Positions 1-7,250 of a DNA stretch of 14,723 nucleotides are shown here, one piece after another. The translations under genes and the position numbers were made by a program. The stretch is from an uncultured Bacteroidota bacterium (GTDB lineage Bacteria > Bacteroidota > Bacteroidia > Flavobacteriales > Flavobacteriaceae). The notes beneath the pieces were generated by a model. The model searched no databases. It was not told where the DNA came from and saw nothing but the letters and a program-made list of their open reading frames with translations. The stretch's first letter is position 1, and the number at the start of each line of letters is the position of its first letter. Location of the stretch: positions 1 through 14,723 of the forward strand of contig CAIRNC010000390.1 in the NCBI GenBank assembly GCA_903879875.1, written 5' to 3'.

Positions 1-636
1 ACGGGTGTTGAGGTCGAAGCCATGCACAGTGCGTCGGTTGTGGCACTAACGATGTATGATATGCTTAAACCCATTGATAAAGGTATCGAAATTCATTCCA
101 TTAAATTATTAGAGAAAAAAGGCGGTAAATCAGACTTTTTAGACCACTATCGTGCCGATTTAAAAGCAGCTGTAATTGTATGTTCTGACAGTATTTCGGC
201 TGGTAAAAAAACGGATAAAGCGGGTAAAGCCATTATTCGAAAATTAGAATCTTGTAAAATTTGCGTAGCGGATTATGTGGTAATTTCAGACGATATTATT
301 GGAATACAAGAAAAAGTATTGGATTTGTATCACAAAAACATGGACTTGATAATTCTAACTGGAGGTACAGGGCTTTCGCCAAGAGACCATTCGCCTGAAG
401 CTATAAAACCACTTTTGGACCGAGAAATTCCTGGCATTATGGAAACGGCACGAAATTATGGACAAAATCGCACACCTTATTCTATGCTATCACGTGGGAT
501 TGCAGGAATGAAAGGGAAAACGCTTATTTTGACATTGCCTGGTTCTACCAAAGGAGCAGAAGAATCTATGGATGCTTTATTTCCTTCGGTTTTACATATT
601 TTTAGAATTGTAGTTGGGGCTGAACATGAGTCGTGA
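1..636 (+). CDS. moaCB: MoaC-MoaB fusion protein, 3' part (molybdenum cofactor biosynthesis)
   Basis: The reading frame is open from base 1, so the gene starts outside the window; 211 residues are visible. The first ~45 residues match the MoaC C-terminus (GVEVEAMHSASVVALTMYDM, then KGIEIHSIKLLEKKGGKS). MoaC acts with MoaA to make cyclic pyranopterin monophosphate. After a short linker, a MoaB/Mog domain starts near residue 56 (AAVIVCSDS), with the molybdopterin-binding motif TGGTGLSPRDHSPEA from residue 120 and the late motif LPGSTKGAEE. MoaB/Mog proteins adenylylate molybdopterin before metal insertion. Such fusions are known in Bacteroidota, so this is one two-domain cytosolic enzyme and not a frameshift. 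The Met codon at base 22 lies inside the MoaC domain and is not the start. No neighbouring mo-cofactor gene is visible; the rest presumably lies to the left. Confidence 0.93.
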   Translation, partial: TGVEVEAMHSASVVALTMYDMLKPIDKGIEIHSIKLLEKKGGKSDFLDHYRADLKAAVIVCSDSISAGKKTDKAGKAIIRKLESCKICVADYVVISDDIIGIQEKVLDLYHKNMDLIILTGGTGLSPRDHSPEAIKPLLDREIPGIMETARNYGQNRTPYSMLSRGIAGMKGKTLILTLPGSTKGAEESMDALFPSVLHIFRIVVGAEHES

Positions 637-744
637 TTGAAAGAATATAGTCAATAAATTTGAACTTTTTTATAATCTAATTTGTATTCTTTTTTTTTTA
701 AACGGAAATTTAAAAAGCCTTCTTTAAAAATAAATATTTGAGTT

Positions 745-771
745 CAGAAAAGGGTCAGCCAACCTGCCGAC
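745..771 (-). terminator. weak candidate terminator after the EamA permease gene
   Basis: On the minus strand, 771-754 can form a six-pair stem (GTCGGC/GCTGAC, one G-U pair) with a six-base loop, followed by CCTTTTC. The G-U pair becomes an A-C mismatch on the plus strand, so the hairpin suits leftward transcripts. The stem is short and the U-tract poor, so this is tentative. The rest of the 637-809 convergent spacer holds only A/T runs, and I see no clear terminator for the rightward moaCB gene. Confidence 0.3.
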
Positions 772-809
772 AATTGTTTTCTTATTCATCAAATCATTTG
801 AACCAAATA

Positions 810-1700
810 TTACTTCTTTTTGTAATTGATTATAAAAACGCCCAACATAATTAATAGAGTGGCAATAATGAAATCAGTAGTAATAACTTCGTCTAACAAT
901 AGCCATCCTAAGAAAACAGCTATAATAGTATTGACGTAATTCAGTACAGAAACTTGTACAGCTGTTACTCTTTTTAAGGCATAATGATAACAGAAAAAAG
1001 CTACGACAGAACCAAAAATAGCGAGATAAACTACTGCAAAAATGCTTCTGAAACTCCATGAACTCACATCGGTATTAGATGAAATAGAGAACGCCAATAC
1101 AAACTGAATAAGCGCTGAAATAGAAAATTGATAGAAGAGATTCAAAGCAATATTATTGGATTTATGTGTGTGTTTTTTAGAATAAACAGTACCGGCAGAC
1201 CAACTTAAAATAGCAATACTTAGAAATAGAATTCCTGTTTTGTAATTGGGGTCTAAAATATCCGAAAGTCCGTTTCTGAAAATAAATACTACACCCGAAA
1301 ACCCAAGTAAAACACCAACAAAACCTTTCAAACTCGGTTTTTGAATGCCAAATAATAGGCTACCAATAAATATAACTACAGGAGACAATGCACTCATTAT
1401 TGATGTCAATCCACTTGGTAAAGTTTGTTCGGCAATAGTGGTAAATCCATTAGCAATTACCAACATTAATAAGGAAGGAATAAGTTGGTATTTTAAATTT
1501 CGCCATCCAATCCAAGACAACTGTCGTCTATAAAGCAAAATACCTAACACAATCAGAGCTGCAATAGCTTGTCTAATTGAGGTAATGAACCAAGGCGGAA
1601 TGGTTTCAACAGCTACTCGAATGCCTAAATAGGTGGTGCCCCAAACTATTCCGACTATTATTAAACAGATAATTAATTTTAAATCGGTTTTTTGGTTCAT
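810..1700 (-). CDS. EamA/DMT-family permease (drug/metabolite transporter)
   Basis: A 296-residue hydrophobic protein with about ten predicted membrane segments, in two repeated EamA domains (roughly residues 10-140 and 155-292). The N-terminal helix carries the family's characteristic GIVWGTTYLGIRVA. The first half has typical loop residues (RQAIAALIVL, LSPVVIFIGSLLFG) and the second half the related LNYVNTIIAVFLGWLLLDE. The protein should sit in the inner membrane and exchange or export small metabolites; the substrate cannot be read from the sequence. The length is normal for the family (~290-300). Its start lies 43 bases after the galE stop on the same strand with no promoter or terminator between, so it is probably co-transcribed with galE. 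The tail is a poly-Lys cytoplasmic end. Confidence 0.9.
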   Translation of the reverse strand: MNQKTDLKLIICLIIVGIVWGTTYLGIRVAVETIPPWFITSIRQAIAALIVLGILLYRRQLSWIGWRNLKYQLIPSLLMLVIANGFTTIAEQTLPSGLTSIMSALSPVVIFIGSLLFGIQKPSLKGFVGVLLGFSGVVFIFRNGLSDILDPNYKTGILFLSIAILSWSAGTVYSKKHTHKSNNIALNLFYQFSISALIQFVLAFSISSNTDVSSWSFRSIFAVVYLAIFGSVVAFFCYHYALKRVTAVQVSVLNYVNTIIAVFLGWLLLDEVITTDFIIATLLIMLGVFIINYKKK

Positions 1701-1743
1701 ATAAAATGGGGATAATCGAATAGATAATTAGGAAATCGAAAAA

Positions 1744-2757
1744 CTAGCTTCTAATTTTTTGTTCCCATTTCCAAGCACTAGCCAAACAATCTTCTAAACT
1801 AGATAATGCTTTCCAACCTAAAACAGTGTTGGCTTTGTCGGTATTAGCGTAAGCTTCGGTAATATCACCTTCTCTCCTACCTACAATTTGATAATTTAAT
1901 TTACGTTCAGCCACTTTTTCAAAAGCAGTAATGACTTCTAAAACCGAACTACCAGTTCCAGTTCCAAGATTGAAAGTTTCTACTTTTTCGAGATTTTTAT
2001 TTTCTAATAACCGCTTCATTGCAATCACATGGGCTTTCGCCAAATCAACCACGTGAATATAATCTCGAACTGCAGTTCCGTCAATTGTTGGATAATCACT
2101 CCCGAAAACAGAAAGTTTTTCGCGTAAACCAATAGCCGTTTGCGTAATAAACGGCACCAAATTTTGAGGAACTCCCAAAGGCAACTCTCCTATTTCAGCC
2201 GTTGGATGCGCTCCAATTGGATTAAAATAGCGTAACAAAATGGCGTTAAGTCCAGTAACTTTTGCTGTGTCAACAATGATTTCTTCTCCTATTTGTTTGG
2301 TATTTCCATAAGGAGACATAGCCAATTGAACGGGTGCATTTTCGGTAATGGGCATTTTTTCGGCTTGTCCATAAACCGTACAAGAAGAGCTAAAAATGAA
2401 ATTTGCAGTTGGTTTTTGTTGTAATTCTTGCAATAAATAAACTAAGGAGCAAATGTTATTTTCGTAATATAACAAAGGGTTTTCTACACTTTCGCCAACC
2501 GCTTTGGAGGCAGCAAAATGAATTACACCTGCTATATCATTGTGTTTTTTAAAAAAATCTTGAACCGATTTTTTATCTCGCAAATCCATTTTTTCAAATA
2601 TAGGTTTCTTACCTGTAATGTTGAAAATACCATCCAAAACACTTTCTGATGAATTGGATAGATTGTCAATAGCGATGACTTCAAACCCTTCATTTTGTAA
2701 TTCTACGACCGTGTGAGAACCTATAAAACCCAAACCTCCTGTTACTACTATTTTCAT
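1744..2757 (-). CDS. galE: UDP-glucose 4-epimerase
   Basis: A 337-residue extended short-chain dehydrogenase. It has the NAD-binding glycine motif TGGLGFIGSH at residues 6-15, acidic IDNLSNSS after beta-strand 2, SSSCTVYG at 123-130, and the catalytic YxxxK at Tyr150/Lys154. The GalE substrate-binding stretch LRYFNPIGAHP and the AVRDYIHVVDLA motif follow. The enzyme interconverts UDP-glucose and UDP-galactose in the cytosol and so supplies galactose units for surface polysaccharides and for galactose catabolism. Length matches bacterial GalE (~338). It is the first gene of a leftward pair with the EamA permease. The 154-base divergent spacer to waaA (2758-2911) shows no exact TAnnTTTG box for either gene. 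Being next to a lipid A gene suggests an envelope role, but the genes are divergent. Confidence 0.95.
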   Translation of the reverse strand: MKIVVTGGLGFIGSHTVVELQNEGFEVIAIDNLSNSSESVLDGIFNITGKKPIFEKMDLRDKKSVQDFFKKHNDIAGVIHFAASKAVGESVENPLLYYENNICSLVYLLQELQQKPTANFIFSSSCTVYGQAEKMPITENAPVQLAMSPYGNTKQIGEEIIVDTAKVTGLNAILLRYFNPIGAHPTAEIGELPLGVPQNLVPFITQTAIGLREKLSVFGSDYPTIDGTAVRDYIHVVDLAKAHVIAMKRLLENKNLEKVETFNLGTGTGSSVLEVITAFEKVAERKLNYQIVGRREGDITEAYANTDKANTVLGWKALSSLEDCLASAWKWEQKIRS

Positions 2758-2911
2758 TTTAATATTATTATTGCTTTTTGTAATTGCGTATTAATTTCTA
2801 ATTAATCTTAAAAGCACTTAAGAGTAAAATTGTGCGTAAAAGTAAGAAATTCTATACTATGATTTTGTTATCCGTAAAAGAAACGTAAATTAGCCACAGA
2901 AATTATAATCC

Positions 2912-4153
2912 ATGTTTGTACTTTATACATTTTTTGTGTTTTTGGCTTCCCAAATAGTCAAATTATTAGCGCTTTTTAGTCCAAAAATAAAACTTTTTGT
3001 TGAGGGTCGAAAAACTGTTTTTCAAACGCTGCAAAGCAAAATCAGCCCATTAGACAAAACGATTTGGTTTCATGCTGCTTCCTTAGGCGAATACGAACAA
3101 GGCTTGCCTGTAATTGAAAAAATAAAAGTAAAATTTCCTGAACATAAAATTATAGTTTCTTTTTTCTCCCCATCAGGTTATGAGGTTCGTAAAAACAATA
3201 CCGTTGCCGATGCTACCGTGTACTTGCCTTTGGATACTAAATCCAATGCAAAACAATTTATTGAATTGGTACATCCTGATTTGGTTTTCTTTATAAAATA
3301 TGAATATTGGCCCAATTATTTGAGCGAACTTAAAAGACAAAACATCAAAACGTATTTAATTTCAGGAATTTTTAGAGAAAAGCAAGCGTTTTTTAAATGG
3401 TATGGTGGTTTTTATAGAAATGCCTTGCAAGCATTTGACTACTTTTTTGTGCAAAATGAAAGTTCAAAAATACTCTTGCAAAATATTGGCTTCAACAATG
3501 TAAAAATTTCTGGTGATACTCGTTTTGACCGAGTAGTTTCGATTTTGGAACGGGACAATTCATTAGATTTTATAGCACAATTTAAAAATGACAAAACCAC
3601 TATCGTCATAGGAAGTTCGTGGCCTAAAGATGAAAATTTATTAGTTTCTTACATCAACAATTCGGCTGACGAAGTAAAGTTTATCATTGCACCACATAAT
3701 ATCAAATCGGAACAAATTTTGGAATTGAAAAATTCCATTTCCAAAAAAACAGTATTATTTTCCAATGTACAATCAAATCGAGATTTATCTCTAAAGGATT
3801 TTGATGTTTTTATCATCGATACCATCGGCATTTTAACCAAAATCTACAGTTATGCCGAAATTGCTTATGTGGGTGGTGGATTTGGAAATCCAGGGGTGCA
3901 TAATATTTTAGAACCTGCGACTTTTGGCGTTCCCATCGTTATTGGTCCAAATTATTCCCATTTTGCCGAAGCAACGGCCTTGGTCAATTTAGGTGGTTGT
4001 ATTTCTATTTCAAATCAAAACAATTTGAAAGAAGCCATTGATAATTTGATTCAAAACCCCGATGAACGATTTGAAAAAGGCCATATTTGTTCCACTTTTG
4101 TACAAATGAATAAAGGCGCGACGGATGTAATTTTGAAACATATTACAGAATGA
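2912..4153 (+). CDS. waaA: 3-deoxy-D-manno-octulosonic acid (Kdo) transferase
   Basis: A 413-residue GT-B glycosyltransferase that attaches Kdo from CMP-Kdo to the lipid A precursor at the cytoplasmic face of the inner membrane. The N-terminus is a hydrophobic anchor (residues 1-23) followed by the family signature KLFVEGRK. WFHAASLGE contains Glu60, equivalent to the catalytic base. Later motifs are SGDTRFDRV, GSSWPKDE and the CMP-Kdo-binding block YVGGGFGNPGVHN from residue 319, followed by ILEPATFGVPIVIGP. Length is typical (~410-425). This ATG directly precedes the family's usual N-terminal segment. The gene heads a tight rightward operon: its TGA overlaps the next ATG as ATGA. No fusion or damage is seen. 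Whether it adds one or two Kdo residues cannot be told; many Bacteroidota enzymes add one. Confidence 0.95.
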   Translation: MFVLYTFFVFLASQIVKLLALFSPKIKLFVEGRKTVFQTLQSKISPLDKTIWFHAASLGEYEQGLPVIEKIKVKFPEHKIIVSFFSPSGYEVRKNNTVADATVYLPLDTKSNAKQFIELVHPDLVFFIKYEYWPNYLSELKRQNIKTYLISGIFREKQAFFKWYGGFYRNALQAFDYFFVQNESSKILLQNIGFNNVKISGDTRFDRVVSILERDNSLDFIAQFKNDKTTIVIGSSWPKDENLLVSYINNSADEVKFIIAPHNIKSEQILELKNSISKKTVLFSNVQSNRDLSLKDFDVFIIDTIGILTKIYSYAEIAYVGGGFGNPGVHNILEPATFGVPIVIGPNYSHFAEATALVNLGGCISISNQNNLKEAIDNLIQNPDERFEKGHICSTFVQMNKGATDVILKHITE

Positions 4154-4596
4154 TAGAATTCAAATTATTAGAATCTTCACAAATAGGATTAATCATATCC
4201 ATGATGCAAGATTTCTATTCGATTGATAATTATCCTATTGCCGTTGAAGTTTCAAGAAAGTTGTTTTTAGACTTCATTTCTAATGAAAATCTAGGTAAAG
4301 TTTGGCTGATTTATTCTAATGAAGAAATTGTTGGTTATACAATTTTAACCTTCATTTTCAGTTTTGAATATGGTGGGAAAATTGCATTTTTAGATGAATT
4401 ATACATCAAAGAAAACGTTCGAGGAGAAGGAATTGGAACAAAAACACTTCAATTTATTAAAGTACAATCTGAACTTTTAAAAATTAAATTACTTTATCTA
4501 GAAGTTGAAAACCAAAACGAAATTGCACAAAAACTATATCATTCCAAAGGTTTTGTAAACCACAATAGAAAAATTTTTAAACTTAAATTAACATAA
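4150..4596 (+). CDS. GNAT-family N-acetyltransferase
   Basis: A 148-residue protein of typical single-domain GNAT length. The acetyl-CoA pyrophosphate-binding motif A is clear: a beta-4 strand with FLDELYIKENV, then RGEGIG at residues 91-96 (R-x-x-G-x-G). Motif B (YLEVENQNEIAQKLYHSKGF) near the C-terminus is also typical, with Asn placing a water and Tyr as a possible general acid. It should transfer an acetyl group to an amine, but the acceptor is unknown. Its ATG overlaps the waaA stop (ATGA), so translation is probably coupled, and the peptidase gene begins five bases after its stop. This suggests a shared transcript, but the genes need not share a pathway. Confidence 0.88.
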   Translation: MIEFKLLESSQIGLIISMMQDFYSIDNYPIAVEVSRKLFLDFISNENLGKVWLIYSNEEIVGYTILTFIFSFEYGGKIAFLDELYIKENVRGEGIGTKTLQFIKVQSELLKIKLLYLEVENQNEIAQKLYHSKGFVNHNRKIFKLKLT

Positions 4597-4601
4597 AAAT
4601 C

Positions 4602-6764
4602 ATGAAATTTCTAAAACTATTCCTGCTACTATTTATCGTTCAAACGCAAGCGCAACAAGGAGGCATGTGGATTCCATCCTTATTACAAGGAATGAATGAA
4701 ACCGAAATGAAAAATCTCGGTATGAAAATCTCGGCAAAAGACATTTATGATGTCAATCATTCGAGTATGAAAGACGCTGTTCCACAATTTGATGGAGGCT
4801 GTACTGCCGAAGTAATTTCGGACAAAGGTTTACTCTTAACGAATCATCACTGTGGATTTGATGCCATTCAAAATCATTCCACAGTTGAACACGATTACCT
4901 ACGTGATGGTTTTTGGGCTTATAAAATGGAAGATGAATTGCCTAACAAAGATATGGTTGTCATGTTTGTTGTTCGAATAGATGATGTTACCTCAAAAGTT
5001 TTAGAAGGTGTTGCAACATTAAATTCAGAGGCAGAAAAGCAAAAAAAAATTCAGGAAAATATAGCTTCAATAAGCAATTCGTCTCCTAAAGAAGCTTGGC
5101 AAGAAAACAAAATCAAAACTTTTTATGATGGCAATCAATATCTTTTATTTGTAACCGAAACCTTCAAAGACATTCGATTTGTTGGAGCGCCACCTAGTTC
5201 TATTGGAAAATTTGGTTCCGACACCGACAATTGGGTTTGGCCACGACATACAGGTGATTTTTCTTTGTTTAGAATTTATGCCGACAAAAACAATAGACCC
5301 GCTGCCTATTCCACAGAAAATGTTCCTTATAAGCCAAAATATTTTTTCCCGATTTCGCTAGATGGCGTGAAAGAAAACGACTTTACTATGGTTTTGGGTT
5401 ATCCTGGGCGTACACAAGAATATTTACCTTCAATAGCTGTTGAACAATTGGTAAATACTTTAAATCCTGCAAAAATTGAAGTGCGTGATGCCGCTTTGAA
5501 AGCGCAAGATCGTTTTATGCGAAAAGACCAAGCCATTAAAATTCAATACGCATCCAAATATGCAAGCGTAGCCAATTATTGGAAAAAATGGATTGGCGAA
5601 ACCAAAGGATTAAAGAAATCAAATGCAATTTTTATCAAACAAAAATTCGAATTAGCGTTTCAAGAAAAAGTAATAAAAGCTGGAAAACAATCGGAGTATG
5701 GCAATTTACTTACTGATTTTCAAAAGAATTATACTGAAATAAAAGAATACGCTTTGGCAAAAGATTATTTTACGGAAGTGGCTTTGCGCAACACCGAAAT
5801 TTTATCCGTTGGTTATAAATTATATCAATTGGAACAAGTTTTAAATACTAAAGGAGAACAAGCATTTAATGATAGAAAAACAAATCTTTTAAAAGGAATT
5901 GAAGATTTTTACAAAGATTATAATGCCAATGTTGACGCAGCAGTTTTTGAACAGCTTATCGGTTTGTACGCTTCAAAATCTCCCAAACAATTTTTACCAG
6001 AATCGCTAGTTAATGTTGATGTTCCTAATTTAACTTCTGCTATTTTCAGTACCTCAAAACTGACTTCCTTATCAAATTTCCAAATCTTACTAGAAGGCGA
6101 TTCAAAAGCGATTATCGAAAAAATAAATAAGGATCAAGGCTACCAACTCATCAAGTCGATGGCTGATGCTTATTTGAAAAATGTAGTTCCTAAATTTGAT
6201 GAATTAAATCTAAAAAATAGTGCATCACAGCGCACTTACATGAAAGCAATATTAGAATTAAGTCCAAAATCGGCTCGTATTTTTCCAGATGCAAATAGTA
6301 CATTGCGTGTAACTTATGGAAAAGTAAAAGGTTACAAACCAAATGACGCGGTTACATACGAACCTTTTACCTTTTTAGATGGTGTGATGGAAAAATATAT
6401 TCCTGGAGATTACGAGTTTGACGTTTCTAAAAAACTAATTGATTTGTATCAAAGTAAAGATTATGGTGTTTATGGCTCGAAAGGAAAAATGCCGGTTTGT
6501 TTTATAGCTACCAACCACACTACCGGAGGTAATTCTGGAAGCCCCGCTTTAGATGCTTATGGCAATTTAATTGGATTAAATTTCGATAGAGTTTGGGAAG
6601 GAACCATGAGCGATGTGTACTATTCTCCTGAGATTTGTAGAAACATAATGGTTGATGCGCGCTATGTTTTATTTGTAATCGATAAGTTTGCGGGAGCAAA
6701 AAACATAATTAATGAGTTAAAATTGGTTCATCCAAAGCATTTAAGAAAAGCTAAAACGTTGTAG
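4602..6764 (+). CDS. S46-family dipeptidyl peptidase, DPP11 type (Asp/Glu-specific)
   Basis: A 720-residue secreted serine peptidase with a signal peptide of about 18 residues (cleavage near QTQA|QQGG), suggesting the periplasm. The chymotrypsin-like triad is visible: His83 in LTNHHCG, Asp219 in WPRHTGDF and Ser645 in TTGGNSGSPA. The DNWVWPRHTGD segment also carries residues that bind the substrate's free N-terminus in S46 enzymes. The residue 18 positions after the catalytic Ser is Arg663 (LNFDRVWEG). In Porphyromonas gingivalis this site is Arg673 in DPP11, which accepts acidic P1 residues, and Gly in DPP7, which prefers hydrophobic P1. I therefore infer DPP11-type release of Xaa-Asp/Xaa-Glu dipeptides for peptide nutrition. 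Length fits (~710-720). There is no type IX secretion C-terminal domain. It is the last gene of the waaA operon. Confidence 0.93.
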   Translation: MKFLKLFLLLFIVQTQAQQGGMWIPSLLQGMNETEMKNLGMKISAKDIYDVNHSSMKDAVPQFDGGCTAEVISDKGLLLTNHHCGFDAIQNHSTVEHDYLRDGFWAYKMEDELPNKDMVVMFVVRIDDVTSKVLEGVATLNSEAEKQKKIQENIASISNSSPKEAWQENKIKTFYDGNQYLLFVTETFKDIRFVGAPPSSIGKFGSDTDNWVWPRHTGDFSLFRIYADKNNRPAAYSTENVPYKPKYFFPISLDGVKENDFTMVLGYPGRTQEYLPSIAVEQLVNTLNPAKIEVRDAALKAQDRFMRKDQAIKIQYASKYASVANYWKKWIGETKGLKKSNAIFIKQKFELAFQEKVIKAGKQSEYGNLLTDFQKNYTEIKEYALAKDYFTEVALRNTEILSVGYKLYQLEQVLNTKGEQAFNDRKTNLLKGIEDFYKDYNANVDAAVFEQLIGLYASKSPKQFLPESLVNVDVPNLTSAIFSTSKLTSLSNFQILLEGDSKAIIEKINKDQGYQLIKSMADAYLKNVVPKFDELNLKNSASQRTYMKAILELSPKSARIFPDANSTLRVTYGKVKGYKPNDAVTYEPFTFLDGVMEKYIPGDYEFDVSKKLIDLYQSKDYGVYGSKGKMPVCFIATNHTTGGNSGSPALDAYGNLIGLNFDRVWEGTMSDVYYSPEICRNIMVDARYVLFVIDKFAGAKNIINELKLVHPKHLRKAKTL

Positions 6765-6904
6765 TTGAGCATTTATAGCTGCTTGAAATAAAATTTAATA
6801 AAATTAAGAAGTTTTTTTTATTGATTTAAAACTTTGGCATGATACTTGTAAATAGATTTAGCGTTGCAATAGATTATTTTTTTTGAAAAAAAATTAAAAA
6901 ATAA

Positions 6905-6933
6905 TTTTACCTATCAAAAAATTTATATCTTTG
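6905..6933 (+). promoter_or_regulatory. Bacteroidota-type promoter of the small Ala/Pro-rich lipoprotein gene
   Basis: TATCTTTG at 6926-6933 is an exact match to the Bacteroidota -7 consensus TAnnTTTG. A T-rich -33 region (TTTTAC, 6905-6910) lies 15 bases upstream, so that element is imperfect. The predicted start of transcription is near 6940, giving a leader of about 33 bases before the ATG at 6973. The surrounding A/T tracts (6876-6903) resemble an UP-like region. The rest of the 6765-6972 spacer holds no gene. Confidence 0.75.
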
Positions 6934-6972
6934 CCTCGAATTAATAATTAACCTTTTATAAAATTAAGTAAG

Positions 6973-7191
6973 ATGAAAAAAGTATTTTTAAGTTTAGCTG
7001 TTATCGCTGCATTAACTGTAGTATCTTGTAAAGACAAAGCTGCAGAAACTGAAACTCCAGCTGTTGACTCAACTGCTGTTGAAGCTCCAGCTGTTGACAC
7101 AACTGCTGCTCCAGCTGTTGACACAACTGCTGCTCCAGCTGCTGCTGAAACTCCAGCTGCTGAAGCTCCAGCTGCTGAAGCAAAAAAATAA
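6973..7191 (+). CDS. small Ala/Pro-rich repeat lipoprotein
   Basis: A 72-residue protein with a lipoprotein signal peptide: positive MKK start, hydrophobic core, and lipobox VVSC with Cys19 as the lipidated residue. The mature part is almost wholly low complexity: 20 of 53 residues after Cys19 are Ala, in PAVDTTAA and PAAE-type repeats, ending in AKK, with no aromatic residues. It begins KDK after the Cys, a charged tether loosely like surface-export signals of some Bacteroidota lipoproteins; this is a weak hint. Codon choice is strikingly uniform (18 of 20 Ala codons after the Cys are GCT, all six Pro are CCA), which suits high expression or recent repeat growth. It has its own promoter and strong terminator. 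I do not recognise a characterised function; a flexible, acidic, envelope-attached spacer protein is an inference. Confidence 0.8.
   Translation: MKKVFLSLAVIAALTVVSCKDKAAETETPAVDSTAVEAPAVDTTAAPAVDTTAAPAAAETPAAEAPAAEAKK
7084..7131 (+). repeat. 24-bp perfect tandem repeat, two copies, inside the lipoprotein gene
   Basis: Two identical 24-base units beginning GCTCCAGCTG encode PAVDTTAA-type repeats. A diverged 30-base unit precedes them (7054-7083), and shorter 15-18-base CCAGCTGCTGAA units follow (7132-7179). All units are multiples of three, so gain or loss keeps the frame. Each unit carries the palindrome CAGCTG. Confidence 0.9.
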
Positions 7192-7216
7192 TTAGAAATT
7201 AATTTCTAAAAATTTT

Positions 7217-7250
7217 AAAAAGCCGTTTCTTAACTGAAACGGCTTTTTTT
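7217..7250 (+). terminator. strong intrinsic terminator after the small lipoprotein gene
   Basis: A nine-pair stem AGCCGTTTC (7221-7229)/GAAACGGCT (7236-7244) with loop TTAACT, extended by A/T pairs and followed by a run of seven T (7244-7250). It lies 25 bases after the stop codon. The A-run on the left means it could also stop leftward transcription. Confidence 0.93.

Noticed and set aside
1..636. Start at ATG 22 as a short stand-alone MoaB
   Set aside because: The seven codons before it continue the conserved MoaC C-terminal motif, so the gene is a fusion cut by the window edge.
637..809. T-run near 690 and the AAGCCTTCTT segment as a terminator for moaCB
   Set aside because: No stable stem precedes the T-run; only A/T pairing is available.
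2830..2867. Possible waaA promoter: TTG at 2830 and TATGATTTTG at 2858-2867
   Set aside because: The box has three bases where the consensus has two, plus an extra T, and the spacing is ~25; not a supported match. No exact box for divergent galE was found either.
7001..7183. Gln/Leu-rich open frame on the minus strand of the Ala/Pro lipoprotein gene
   Set aside because: It is an out-of-phase shadow created by the CAGCTG repeats and has no signal, promoter or family resemblance.
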